Notes: a model not told the origin generated them from the letters alone. A stretch of 64,000 nucleotides of DNA from Longispora sp040681875 (GCF_040681875.1 NZ_JBFAZP010000005.1:248001-312000); one strand, 5' to 3'; positions 36,632-45,202 are shown, counted from the first letter of the stretch. Numbers and translations are program-made.

Positions 36632-36707
36632 CAAACGACGGTACCGCCACGTCAGTGTGGAGGCTTCACTCTTTCAGGTGATCAGCCGCGCCGAAAGGCT
36701 TGACGGG

Positions 36708-36875
36708 TCAGCGGGTGATGCAGCAGTCGTCCTCGCCCGTGTACGCGGGACGAAACGGCTGGCAGCCGGGGCAGGGTCCGACCAGCTTGCCGTCGCCGTC
36801 GAGGACGTGCCCATCCGCACAGCCGGGAACGCAGCTGCCGGTCGGGGCCAGCGGGGGAGAGGTCATGTTCGACAC
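36708..36875 (-). CDS. Small CxxC zinc-ribbon protein
   Basis: 55 aa. GTG 36875 (MSNMTSPPLAPTG) has GAAGGAG 6 bp upstream. The sequence holds CVPGC, HVLDGDGKL, CPGC and a terminal DDCCITR: a four-Cys knuckle like the small ribbon proteins found on actinomycete integrative elements. Function unknown. It lies between two damaged genes of the same strand. Confidence 0.55.
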   Translation of the reverse strand: MSNMTSPPLAPTGSCVPGCADGHVLDGDGKLVGPCPGCQPFRPAYTGEDDCCITR

Positions 36876-36969
36876 GGGCGCTCCTTCGTGGTGGGTGCCC
36901 TGTCCAACGACCGGTGCGTGACCCGGGAACGCGGCCGGGCGGGGGAGGTCTGCCTCCCCCGCCCCTGGC

Positions 36970-37294
36970 CTACCACCACATGACGGTCGCGTGGTGCTCG
37001 TGCGCCCAGGTGGCCAGCTGGTGGAACTCGGCGAGCCGGCCGGCCAGGTAGTCGGGGGCGCCCGCAGTTTGTCCAGCGTCCGTCCGTGATGTCCGGAAGC
37101 CCGTACGCGTCGCACGTGGCGAGGTCGAGCAGGCCCTGGGCGAGCAGCACGCGGCCGATCATGTCGGCGGCGGCGACCTCACCCTCGGACTCCACTGGGA
37201 GTCCGAGGAGTCGGAGCAGAGCAGCGGTGTTGGCGCTGTTCATGTTGATCTCCGGCGCGTCGTCGAAGTAGGCGACGGTGAAGGTGATGGACAT
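36970..37294 (-). pseudogene. Small hypothetical protein broken in a C5 homopolymer
   Basis: ATG 37294 with GGGAGG 5 bp upstream begins MSITFTVAYFDDAPEINMNS and reads well through DITDGRWTNCGRP. One base fewer in the C5 run at about 37056-37060 would join it to DYLAGRLAEFHQLATWAHEHHATVMWW and a stop at 36970, giving a 107 aa protein; as written, the frame runs on into unlikely sequence. It is either a real frameshift or an error in the homopolymer. The family is unknown to me but has the look of an integrative-element accessory protein. Confidence 0.6.
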
Positions 37295-37398
37295 GCGGAC
37301 CTCCCGGGGTGGGGTTGGGTAGCAGTCCCTTCGCGCTCTGGGCGCTAGGAGGTCCGATGTCCCGCTCTCGCGGGTCACACTGTTGAGTTGTTTTCTAA

Positions 37399-37433
37399 AG
37401 GGGTACCCCTTGATTTGCCAAAGGGGTACCCCT
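37399..37433. promoter_or_regulatory. Two copies of palindrome AGGGGTACCCCT
   Basis: Perfect 12-bp palindromes at 37399-37410 and 37422-37433, centres 23 bp (about two helical turns) apart, 13 bp upstream of the ATG at 37446. Probably an operator for the downstream gene. Related GGGGTAC/GTACCCC dyads occur at 40170 and 41446. Confidence 0.65.
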
Positions 37434-37445
37434 ATGTTTCTTGGC

Positions 37446-38075
37446 ATGGCAACCAGCACCCACAACACGCTCACCGACGCGATCGCCACCATCACCAGCG
37501 AGCACCCGGCAGCCGTCGACCAGCCCGGCCTCTCCGCCTGCCTCGACGAGCCGTACCGCGTCCTCTTCGATTCGGACGCCGCCGTGGCGTACCTGGCGCG
37601 GCACCGCCGCGGCGACCCCGACGAACCGGTCGACGTCCAGGAGCTCACGATCGACGAACTCCTGCTCACGGACCTTTCGGAGTTCATCGAGAACTGCCTC
37701 GACGAACTCACGAACACCACCGGCCTCATGGACGCCGACCATGTCGAGGAGGTCCTCGTCGAGATCACCGACATGCAGCTCGCCGACACCGCGCTCGGGG
37801 TCCGCCGGTTCGCCGCCGAACACGGGGGACTCGACGGGTACACGCCCGAGGGCGCGGTCGACCTCCGGCTGCGCAAGGCCATCGAGCGCCAGCGCCTGCA
37901 CCTCACCCGCCTCGGACTCGCCAGGGCCGCCGGGATGAAGAAGACCATGGAGAAGGTGGGTACGGGCCACGGGGTGAAGAAGCGGGTCGCCGAGTACCTC
38001 GGCGTCCGGGTGCAGTCGGTCTTCGACGCGCTCGGCGTGGACGACAAGCGCTGGAAGAACCTGCGCGGCGAGTAG
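37446..38075 (+). CDS. Hypothetical protein under a double palindromic operator
   Basis: 209 aa acidic, helical protein. ATG 37446 (MATSTHNTLTDAIATIT) is used since the earlier in-frame codons overlap the operator. Segments: LDELTNTTGLMDADHVEEVLVEITD and LHLTRLGLARAAGMKKTMEK, then KKRVAEYLGVRVQSVFDALGVDDKRWKNLRGE, which may be a small HTH-like end. No known domain recognised. Codon use is normal for the window, so likely expressed. Confidence 0.62.
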   Translation: MATSTHNTLTDAIATITSEHPAAVDQPGLSACLDEPYRVLFDSDAAVAYLARHRRGDPDEPVDVQELTIDELLLTDLSEFIENCLDELTNTTGLMDADHVEEVLVEITDMQLADTALGVRRFAAEHGGLDGYTPEGAVDLRLRKAIERQRLHLTRLGLARAAGMKKTMEKVGTGHGVKKRVAEYLGVRVQSVFDALGVDDKRWKNLRGE

Positions 38076-38131
38076 CCGGAACGGGACCGCGTCCCGTTCC
38101 CGGGGTCCACCGGGAACGAGGCGCGGCATGG

Positions 38132-38638
38132 CTACCGGGGTACGAGGCCTACCGCCCCGGCGCTGGCGAAGGCGAGCTGCCGGAAGAAGCCGTTGACGAG
38201 CAGCGGTTCCCGGCCGAATTCGCGGATCCAGTGCCGGTTGTCCCGGTCGGTCCAGCGCATCCACACTCGCAAGGGCGGCGGAGCGCCGTCCGGGAAGTCG
38301 AACACCATCGGCGCCCCGTGCCACTCCATGAAGCGGGACTCGCCTGCGGGGAGCCGGTTGCCCAGGGTGAGCGTGACCTTCTCGTCCACCCCGCTGCCGG
38401 GCTGGAACTCAAGGTCCAGCTCGGGCCTGAGGATGGCCCCGGACGGGTTGTCGTTGTGGATCCGGACGCCCTCGAACGTGGCGTGGCGGAGGGGGCGGCC
38501 GCCGCACGGGAGTTCGTGGACGTGGACGGTGGGGGCGTCGAAGTTCACGCCCGCCGCGTGGCGGTGAGGGGCGCGGAGCTCCACGCCCAGCTTGAAGAGG
38601 TTCGTACCCGCGGAGACCGCGGCGAGTTCGCCAGTCAT
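38132..38638 (-). CDS. Hypothetical protein
   Basis: 168 aa from ATG 38638 (MTGELAAVSAGTNLFKLGVE). Beta-rich sequence with NFDAPTVHVHELPCGG, VRIHNDNPSGAILRPELDLEF and MEWHGAPMVFDFPDG. The C-terminus LLVNGFFRQLAF is hydrophobic. No SD seen at the start. No domain recognised; its neighbours are island remnants. Confidence 0.5.
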   Translation of the reverse strand: MTGELAAVSAGTNLFKLGVELRAPHRHAAGVNFDAPTVHVHELPCGGRPLRHATFEGVRIHNDNPSGAILRPELDLEFQPGSGVDEKVTLTLGNRLPAGESRFMEWHGAPMVFDFPDGAPPPLRVWMRWTDRDNRHWIREFGREPLLVNGFFRQLAFASAGAVGLVPR

Positions 38639-38838
38639 GGTTCGAGCGTAGCCCCAAAAATCCTGTCTGACCGAGATGTCCAAAGTGGAAATGCGACAAG
38701 TGGATATGTGGTCACGGCCGGCAGTGATCACCGTCTCAGTGACCTCGCCGGAGGACCCGTATCCCGCCGGGCTCGATGTCGTTACGCGCCGCCCCGCGCA
38801 CACCGTGCGAAGGGTTTCCTTCTCGGTATCAGCGGTCG

Positions 38839-39174
38839 TCAGGTCCCCGCGACGTCGTCCATGGTGGCGGTGACGAGCTTGCGGCCGTCGGCGCCGTACG
38901 TGGCGGAGGCCTGCAGGAGCGCGAACGCGCGAAGGTGCACGGCGACCTCGCGGGATTGGGTGACGTCGAGCCCGGCAGAGACGCCCTCGGTCTGGATTCT
39001 CTCCTCGTCGAAGACCCAGAAGGAGCCCTGCGCGAGGCAGCGCCACCCGCCGCCCGCCGGGATGATGCCCAGGCTGACGCGGGGCAGCGACATCACGGCA
39101 AGGAGCCGGTCGAGCTGGCCGAGCATCACGTCGGCCCCGCCGACCCGGATCCGCAAAGCCTTCTCCCCGTTCAC
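38839..39174 (-). pseudogene. Headless XRE/DUF5753 regulator remnant
   Basis: The 111 codons match the C-terminal DUF5753 ligand-type domain of actinomycete XRE regulators: LRIRVGGADVMLGQLDRLLAVMSLPRVSLGIIPAG and GSFWVFDEERIQTEGVSAGLDVTQSREVAVHLRAFALL. The N-terminal HTH half is absent: only 33 bp separate it from the terminator of the upstream gene. It is therefore a 5'-truncated relic. Confidence 0.7.
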
Positions 39175-39206
39175 CCCGTCACTCTCGCTGAAGCTGGCGG
39201 AAGCAT

Positions 39207-39235
39207 GAAGGCCCTGACCGGTGATCAGAGCCTTC
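39207..39235 (-). terminator. Terminator of the 39248-39661 gene
   Basis: 11-bp stem GAAGGCCCTGA / TCAGAGCCTTC with one mismatch, 7-nt loop, 13 bp past the stop. Confidence 0.65.
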
Positions 39236-39247
39236 AGCTTCGACCTA

Positions 39248-39661
39248 CTAGGCGTGAGCTCGGTCGGGGTGCAGTTCCCAGCGGTCGATCTCGCCGTCGT
39301 AGTCGGTCAGGACGAGGGAGTGCCGCAGGACGTAGGCCCGGCCGTGGAGGAGGGTCACCCCGCCACCGCCGTCCTCGGTGGGCAGATGACCGGTGATACG
39401 CCCGTGCCGGTCGACGAGGTGGTGCAGGGTCGTCGCCAGCTCCGCCGGCCCGGTTACCCGCCAGACCGCGCCCTGGGATTCGAGCTGGTAGTGCTGGCCC
39501 GGGATGAGCCACGCCGCGATGGGTGACGGGTCGTCAGCGCGAGCAAGGCACACCCCGATCAGCGCACACCTGCCGAGGGCGTGCCGGTCCTGGCCGGTGG
39601 TGTCGAGGATCCCGAGCGGTGCCGGCAGTATCTCGCCCGGCGGGCTGTGGGAGTGGGACAT
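39248..39661 (-). CDS. Hypothetical protein
   Basis: 137 aa. ATG 39661 has AAAGGAAC at good spacing. The sequence is natural and beta-rich: IAAWLIPGQHYQLESQGAVWRVT, ELATTLHHLVDRHGRITGHL, GGVTLLHGRAYVLRHSLVLTDYDGEIDRW. No family recognised. Probably the last gene of a run with the two tiny ORFs upstream. Confidence 0.6.
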   Translation of the reverse strand: MSHSHSPPGEILPAPLGILDTTGQDRHALGRCALIGVCLARADDPSPIAAWLIPGQHYQLESQGAVWRVTGPAELATTLHHLVDRHGRITGHLPTEDGGGGVTLLHGRAYVLRHSLVLTDYDGEIDRWELHPDRAHA

Positions 39662-39767
39662 GACGTTCCTTTCGTGGGAGCCCGAGGGCCGCCGGCTGGA
39701 AACGGCGGCCCTCGGGTGACTGACCCGGCCAGGCGACAGGTGACCGCCACGCCGCCCGGCCGGGGAT

Positions 39768-39896
39768 CTACGGCCGCTCGGGGGAGTGGCGAGACCAGAT
39801 CTGGCCGTGCACCACGCAGGTGACCTCGTCAAACGGGCGGCGTCGCCAGCGGAGCCAACCGGTCCGGATCCATCGGGACGTCGGTCGGCAGGTCAT
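39768..39896 (-). CDS. Tiny ORF, 42 aa, coupled to the preceding one
   Basis: ATG 39896 overlaps the stop of the upstream tiny ORF (ATGA). Product MTCRPTSRWIRTGW... ends FDEVTCVVHGQIWSRHSPERP. The second half looks like real protein; the first half is Arg/Trp-rich. Could be a fragment of a once larger gene joined to the previous ORF by a frameshift. Confidence 0.35.
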   Translation of the reverse strand: MTCRPTSRWIRTGWLRWRRRPFDEVTCVVHGQIWSRHSPERP

Positions 39897-39985
39897 CGGA
39901 ATGTGCCGAGGGGCAGTCGACGCCAGCCGCGGGTATACGGCGGCGGAAACTCGGCGGGCAGTGCGAGGCGGGCGGAACGGTGCAC
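39893..39985 (-). CDS. Tiny ORF, 30 aa, with strong RBS
   Basis: GTG 39985 is preceded by GGAGGAGG at 6-bp spacing. Product MHRSARLALPAEFPPPYTRG followed by WRRLPLGTFR. Short, Pro/Arg-rich. The ribosome site argues that it is translated; downstream of the palindrome at 40170. Confidence 0.4.
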   Translation of the reverse strand: MHRSARLALPAEFPPPYTRGWRRLPLGTFR

Positions 39986-40169
39986 AGTGGGCCTCCTCCA
40001 GGCAGGTGTGGAGGGGCGCGGCGATACCCGCCGCGCCGACGGCCCGACTTCGTCGGAGCGGGCCGCCGAGTCACCAGCGGCGAGCGGCGGGTATCCCGCC
40101 CAACAGCCGTAGGTGTCTCCGCAGTCACGCTAAGACGCGTCGAACGGGATCCCGGGTACGCCAGGTGTC

Positions 40170-40188
40170 GGGGTACGTCATGTACCCC
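40170..40188. promoter_or_regulatory. GGGGTAC-n5-GTACCCC inverted repeat
   Basis: Perfect 7-bp arms with a 5-bp spacer, touching the stop codon of the XRE-TPR gene and upstream of the minus-strand tiny ORFs, which begin 185 bp away. Same half-site as at 37399 and 41446. Confidence 0.55.
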
Positions 40189-41435
40189 TAATCGAGGACG
40201 ATTGAGACCTTGCCGGCCAAGGCCACGGCGGACGCGCGCAGGTACGCGGGCGCTGTCTCGACGGCCCGGCGCACCATGTCCCTGCCGACCGGGCTGAAGG
40301 ACACCACCTCGGCGGATACGTGGGCGGCCTGGTTGAGCAGGTGCAACACGCCCTCCCTGGAGCCTTCCAGATCCGCGAGGCGGGCGAGTTCCAGCAGGTG
40401 GCGGGCGCGGTGCTCAGTGGAGTGGATGGTCGCCGGGTCCAGGGCTTCGGCGTGCCTGGTCGCGGAGGTGGTGTCGCCGAGTTCGACCGCGCACATCACG
40501 CCGTACACCTCGGTGCGGACCGTGCCGACCTTCGTCCACGGGTGCGCGTAGCCCTTCGGGAGCATGGTGGTGACGATCCGGTGCGCCTTGCCCCACTCGG
40601 CCCAGGCGGCCTGGTCGCCGGCCCTGGCCCGGGTCAGCGCCCCGCACAGGTGCAGGTCGGCCAACATCGCGACGGACTCGGTATGCGAAGCGACGTGTCC
40701 GGGGGCGTCGCTGCGCGGTCCCGCCTCGACAAGGGGCTGGATCAGGTCGAGGGCTTCGCGGAGTCGTTCGACCGCCTCGTCGGAGCGGCCGGTGGCCCGG
40801 AGGAGGTGCGCCGAGTACCAGACCGAGCCGGCGATCGTCACCGGATCGTCCGTCTCCAGGGCGGCCGACATCGCCCGGTCGGCCGAGAGCCACACGAGTT
40901 CCCGGTCACCGTGCCAGGCCAGGTACGCCTGGGCCTGGTGGTATGCCTGCGCGAGCAGTGTGAGGACCTGTCGGCGTTCCTGGCCGGTGTGCAGGCGGGC
41001 CGCGAGTTGGAGCTGCTCCAACAGGTCCGGCAGGATCTCGCCGACCTCGGTCCGCTGGGACTGGGAGGTGTGCCAGAGGTTCCACGCCGCGTCGACCATC
41101 GCGCGCAGGTACTCCACGGATTGGGGTTCGCCGGAGATGGTGAGGGACCAGTTCGTCAGGGCGCGCCGCACGGCCGGGATGCTCGGGTGGGTCAGGCGCC
41201 CGGTCATCGGGAGGTGGCCGACCTGGGGGCCGAGGAGTTCCGCGAGGTCGTCGATGCGCAGGGCGGGTGCGAGCTTCTGCGCCGCGCTGAGGGTCAGTGA
41301 CCGCTTGCCGTTCTCGATGAACTTGACCGTCGTCACCGACAGGCCGGACTGGGCGGCGAGGTCCGACTGCGACAGTCCGCGGGCCTTGCGGTGGGCGCGG
41401 ACCCGGTCGCCGGGGCTGATCGATGACGATGACAT
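40188..41435 (-). CDS. XRE-family regulator with TPR-like domain
   Basis: 415 aa. ATG 41435 (MSSSSISPGDRVRAHRKARG) has GGGAGG 5 bp upstream. HTH: GLSQSDLAAQSGLSVTTVKFIENGKRSLTLS. Residues about 95-400 are helical repeats of the kind seen in AfsR-like/XRE-TPR sensors (VLTLLAQAYHQAQAYLAWHGD; DEAVERLREALDLIQPLVE). It is the only intact regulator of the island. Its promoter carries a GGGTAC/GTACCC palindrome, so autoregulation is likely and it is the best candidate for the protein reading the related sites. Confidence 0.84.
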   Translation of the reverse strand: MSSSSISPGDRVRAHRKARGLSQSDLAAQSGLSVTTVKFIENGKRSLTLSAAQKLAPALRIDDLAELLGPQVGHLPMTGRLTHPSIPAVRRALTNWSLTISGEPQSVEYLRAMVDAAWNLWHTSQSQRTEVGEILPDLLEQLQLAARLHTGQERRQVLTLLAQAYHQAQAYLAWHGDRELVWLSADRAMSAALETDDPVTIAGSVWYSAHLLRATGRSDEAVERLREALDLIQPLVEAGPRSDAPGHVASHTESVAMLADLHLCGALTRARAGDQAAWAEWGKAHRIVTTMLPKGYAHPWTKVGTVRTEVYGVMCAVELGDTTSATRHAEALDPATIHSTEHRARHLLELARLADLEGSREGVLHLLNQAAHVSAEVVSFSPVGRDMVRRAVETAPAYLRASAVALAGKVSIVLD

Positions 41436-41445
41436 GGCGGCCTCC

Positions 41446-41468
41446 CATGGGTACACTTGTACCCCATG
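41446..41468. promoter_or_regulatory. Palindromic operator in the XRE-TPR promoter
   Basis: CATGGGTAC-ACTT-GTACCCCATG, near-perfect dyad (one extra base in the right arm), 11 bp upstream of the XRE-TPR start. Half-site shared with 37399/37422 and 40170. Confidence 0.6.
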
Positions 41469-41644
41469 CTACGCGCGCGGCCTCGTTCGACAAAGGACAG
41501 ATTGCGGGGTAGCGGAACGAGGAGCTTTTCATTCATCCCATGAACCCCCCTCCCGGGTTATTGTCATGCGACTGCGAAAGTCCCGACCCCCATTCATCTT
41601 GGCTGTGCCGCGTTCGTACCCAATGGAATGAATTGGATTGATCG

Positions 41645-41697
41645 GTGGGCAAAACAAAAGCGGCCGTAACGGTGACTTCTCACCAGTTACGGACCGC
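41645..41697 (-). terminator. Intrinsic terminator of the small secreted-peptide gene
   Basis: On the minus strand a stem of about 11 bp (arms 41686-41697 and 41660-41670, one bulge) is followed by CTTTTGTTTTG, a rare clear U-tract in this window. It lies 37 bp past the stop of the 41735 gene. Confidence 0.75.
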
Positions 41698-41734
41698 CGC
41701 TGCTGTTCTCTTCGAACTCCCCCAGATCCGGAGA

Positions 41735-41938
41735 TCAGCCGGACGGCTGTGTATTCGGGTTGGTCGGGCAACCAGGGAGGCGCGGGTTGTTCTTACAAGC
41801 GATCACGTCGGGCTGCGGGAAGCCGTCCGCCTCGACGTTCGCGCTGGTGGAGCGCGGGTTGTGGGTGAGTGCTTCCAGCCCTAGGAGGGCGGTGAGGAAG
41901 CCCGCGACGAGCACGATCAGGAACAGGCGCTTACGCAT
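41735..41938 (-). CDS. Small membrane-anchored or secreted peptide
   Basis: 67 aa. ATG 41938 has AAAGGGGACC upstream. MRKRLFLIVLVAGFLTALLGLEAL is a signal peptide or anchor; the exported part contains two Cys (ACKNNPRLPGC) and ends PTNPNTQPSG. Locally AT-richer than the rest. With its own terminator it is probably a real monocistronic gene. Function unknown. Confidence 0.6.
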   Translation of the reverse strand: MRKRLFLIVLVAGFLTALLGLEALTHNPRSTSANVEADGFPQPDVIACKNNPRLPGCPTNPNTQPSG

Positions 41939-42157
41939 GCCCTGGTCCCCTTTCCAAGAAGGCCATTTACCGACGCCAATGACAATCGCGGGTCGTGATA
42001 CCAAGCGGGTCCCTTACCGATACTTCCACTGGGTAAGAGCTAGTCAGGTCCGCTGGGGGCGTGCGTGCGGGGGGCTTTCACTTCGAGACTAGGGCGCGAT
42101 CAAGGCTGGAAACTGTCGCATCCCGGTCTGCACATTGACCGAAAAGGCGATATGCCT

Positions 42158-45100
42158 TTACGTGGGTCGAACAGTGTCCATGATGGTGTTGAGAGTATCC
42201 GGGGCCGGAATTCCCATGGCGTCGTAGTGGTCCGCGGCGGTGCGGGCGTGCAGGGCCGCCTCGTCGGGCCGGTCGAGGTTGCGGCAGGCGAACGCGAGGC
42301 CGTCGAGGGCCTTGGCGATCTCCAGGCGGGCGTCGATCTCGCGGGCCATGTCGAAGGCCTGCTGGTGGCGCTTCAGGGCCTGGACGTGTTCGCCCCGGTC
42401 CCGGTGTACCGCGCCGAGGATGTTCTCCACCATGGCGCCGATCGCCGGCCGGCGCAGCGCCCAGAGCAGTTCGAGGGCCTGTCGGCCGCAGTCCTCCGCG
42501 CGGTCCAGGTCGCCCTGGCGGCGGTGGAACTCCGCGTAGTGCGCGAGGATGATCGCCCGGCGGCCCGGGGCGCCGATGTCCTTGGCCATCACCATCGTGC
42601 GGTCGAGCAGCCGGAAGGCCGTGGGCAGGTCGCCCAGGCCGGCGTGGCCGAGGGCCTCGTTCATCAGGCCGGTCAACTCGACGATCTGGCTGCCGAGTTC
42701 GCGTTCGATGGCGACGCCGCGCTGGGCGGTGGTGATGGCCTCGTCGTTGCGGCCGATGGTGGCCAGCACGTAGCTGAGGCCGATCAGGGCGGAGGCCTCG
42801 TCGCGGCGGTCACCGCAGAGCTGGTGGATCTCCAGGGCGCGTTCGTAGCAGCGCATCGCCTCGGTGAACTGGCCGAGTTCGCCGTAGTAGGAGCCCATCC
42901 GGTTCAGGCCGGCGCCCTCGCCCGACAGATCGCCGATCTTCGTGGCGAGGACGTGGCTCTGGCTGGCGTAGTCCACGGCCTCGCGGAGCCGGCCGACGTG
43001 CCAGTAGGGCAGGGAGAGGTTGAGCAGGCTGCGGCGTTCGGCGTCGTGGTCGCCCAACCGGCGGGCGGCCTCGACGGCGGTGTGCAGCATGGCCATCTCG
43101 TCGTGGATGTGGCCGCGCCAGAGCAGGTAGAAGCTCAGGTCGCGGGGCAGGTGGCACGCGTGCTGGTCCATGCCGAGCCGGTCGGCCCGGCGGACCGCCG
43201 CGATCAGGTTGGCCCGTTCGGCGTCGAACCAGGTGAGGCTGGCCGTGAAGTCGCAGACCGCCGGGGCCGTGGCCGGGGGGTGGGTCAGGCGCAGCTCGAT
43301 CTGGGCCCGGCCCGGCTGGAGCAGGTCGGCGGCGCGGTGCGCGGTGTGCAGGTAGTAGTCGAGGAGCCGGTGCACGGCGTGCCGGCGTTCGGTGTCGGGC
43401 TCCTCGGCCTGGACGGTGATCTGCGCGTACCGCCGGACCAGGTCGTGGAAGGTGTACCGGTCGAGCACCCGCTGGGTGAGCAGGTGCGCGTCGAGCAGGT
43501 CCTCCAGGAGCGCCTCGACCGTCGCCGCCGGCAGGTCGGCCAGCGCCGCCGCCGCGTACAGGTCGAAGTCGGTGCCCGTGTGCAGCCCGAGCAGCCGGAA
43601 GAGGCGCCGGTGGTCGGGGCCGAGGAACCGGTAGGACAGCGAGATGGCCGAGGCCACGCTGCGGTCGCCGATGACGAGCTCGCCGAGTTGGCGGTCCTCG
43701 GCGCGTAGCCGTTCGAGGAGGTAGTTGACCGTCCACTGCGGGCGGTTCTGGCAGCGGGCGGCGGCGATCCGCAGGGCGAGGGGCAGCCGGCCGCACACCT
43801 CGATCAGGTCGGCGGCGGCGTCGTGCTCGCCCGGCGCCAGGTCGCGGCCGAGCACCCGGGTGAACAGGGCCAGCGACTCGGCCTGGGACAGCACGTCCAC
43901 GGACAGCGGGGTCGCGCCGTCCAGGCCGGCGAGGCGGGCGCGGCTGGTGACGAGGACCATGCAGCCGGGGGTACCGGGGAGCAGCGGGCGGATCTGCGCG
44001 TACTCGGCGGCGTTGTCCAGCACGACGACGAGCCGGCGGCCGGCCACCTGGACCCGCCACCGCGCGGCCCGGCCCTCCAGGTCGTCGGGCAGCTGGTCGC
44101 CGGGGACGCCCATCGCGCGCAGCATCACCTCCAGCGCCTCGCAGGGCTCTAGGGGCTCGCGGCCGGGGGTGAAGCCGTGCAGGTCGATGAAGACCTGGCC
44201 GTCCGGGTACTGCTCGGCGGCCCGGTGCGCCACGTGCACGGCGAGCGCGGTCTTGCCCACCCCGGGCATGCCGTCGATGACGAACAGGGACAGCCCAGCC
44301 TCGGCGGCCCCGGCGAGCAGCCGGTCGACCTCCTCGCCCCGGCCGGTGAAGTCGGGGACGTCGTACGGCAGGGAGTTGGGGCGGACCACGGGCGGCGCGT
44401 CGACGGCCGCGACGGGGGCCGGTTGGGTGGGCGGGTCGAGGTCGGAGCTGTTGCGGAGGATGCGCTCGTGCAGCTTGACGAGTTCGGTGCCGGGGTCGAT
44501 GCCCAGCTCCTCGGCGAGCAGGTGCCGGGTCTCCTCGTACAGGTGCAGGGCGTCGGCCTGGCGGCCCGACCGGTACAGCGCGAGCATCAGGTGGCCGCGC
44601 AGGGCCTCGCGGAGCGGGTGCTCGCTGAGCAGGGCGCGCAGTTCGCTGACGAGTTCGCGGGCCTCGCCCATCGCGAGCCGAAGGTCCATCAGGTGCTCGG
44701 TGGCGGCGAGCCTGCGCTCCTCCAGGACGGCGGCGGCCGACATGATCGCGGCGCTGTCGAGGCCGCTGAGCGCCTTGCCCCGCCACAGGTCGAGGGCCGC
44801 CTGGAGCTGGACGACGGTGTTGTGCGGCAGGCCCGCCGCGTCCGCCTCCCGCGCCCGGGTGAGTCGCACCTCGAACAGCCGGAGGTCGAGTTGTTCGACG
44901 TCGACGTCGATCCGGTAGCCGGGGCCGTCGGTGGAGATCAGTTCGGAGCCGGTGCCGAGGCGGCGGCGGAGGTCGGCGACCATCTTGCGGACCTGGTGCG
45001 AGGCGGTGGGCGGCGGATCGTCCTCCCAGGCGGCCTCGACGAGCCGGGGGAGCGGGACGACCTGGTTGGCGGCCAGCAGGAGCATGCCGAGCACGCGTTC

Positions 45101-45202
45101 CTGTCGGACCCCGCCGACGGCCAGCCGCGCTCCGTCCGACCACACCTCGAGCGGACCCAAGATCCGGAAGGTGAGGCCAGTCCCCGCGTCGGCCTGTGTC
45201 AC
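42158..45202 (-). CDS. AfsR/SARP-family regulator of the biosynthetic cluster, SARP 2
   Basis: 1014 aa. GTG 45202 (MTQADAGTGLTFRILGPLEVW) fits SARP starts and a -10 box just ahead. Winged helix (HQVRKMVADLRRRLGTGSE), BTAD (GHLMLALYRSGRQADALHLYEE), NB-ARC with P-loop GMPGVGKTAL near residue 310 and RLVVVLDNAAEYAQIRPLLPG, then TPRs from about 690 (EAVDYASQSHVLATKIGD; EAMRCYERALEIHQLCGD). Divergent from the aminohydroxybenzoate operon across a 430-bp gap, so it is the probable pathway-specific activator. It shares about the same architecture as SARP 1 but different sequence. Confidence 0.92.
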   Translation of the reverse strand: MTQADAGTGLTFRILGPLEVWSDGARLAVGGVRQERVLGMLLLAANQVVPLPRLVEAAWEDDPPPTASHQVRKMVADLRRRLGTGSELISTDGPGYRIDVDVEQLDLRLFEVRLTRAREADAAGLPHNTVVQLQAALDLWRGKALSGLDSAAIMSAAAVLEERRLAATEHLMDLRLAMGEARELVSELRALLSEHPLREALRGHLMLALYRSGRQADALHLYEETRHLLAEELGIDPGTELVKLHERILRNSSDLDPPTQPAPVAAVDAPPVVRPNSLPYDVPDFTGRGEEVDRLLAGAAEAGLSLFVIDGMPGVGKTALAVHVAHRAAEQYPDGQVFIDLHGFTPGREPLEPCEALEVMLRAMGVPGDQLPDDLEGRAARWRVQVAGRRLVVVLDNAAEYAQIRPLLPGTPGCMVLVTSRARLAGLDGATPLSVDVLSQAESLALFTRVLGRDLAPGEHDAAADLIEVCGRLPLALRIAAARCQNRPQWTVNYLLERLRAEDRQLGELVIGDRSVASAISLSYRFLGPDHRRLFRLLGLHTGTDFDLYAAAALADLPAATVEALLEDLLDAHLLTQRVLDRYTFHDLVRRYAQITVQAEEPDTERRHAVHRLLDYYLHTAHRAADLLQPGRAQIELRLTHPPATAPAVCDFTASLTWFDAERANLIAAVRRADRLGMDQHACHLPRDLSFYLLWRGHIHDEMAMLHTAVEAARRLGDHDAERRSLLNLSLPYWHVGRLREAVDYASQSHVLATKIGDLSGEGAGLNRMGSYYGELGQFTEAMRCYERALEIHQLCGDRRDEASALIGLSYVLATIGRNDEAITTAQRGVAIERELGSQIVELTGLMNEALGHAGLGDLPTAFRLLDRTMVMAKDIGAPGRRAIILAHYAEFHRRQGDLDRAEDCGRQALELLWALRRPAIGAMVENILGAVHRDRGEHVQALKRHQQAFDMAREIDARLEIAKALDGLAFACRNLDRPDEAALHARTAADHYDAMGIPAPDTLNTIMDTVRPT

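Noticed and set aside
35109..42157. attL/attR pair of an integrated element
   Set aside because: I looked for a second copy of the tRNA-Thr 3' sequence (GGGTTCGAATCCCGA) and an integrase; neither is in the window, so no boundary is annotated.
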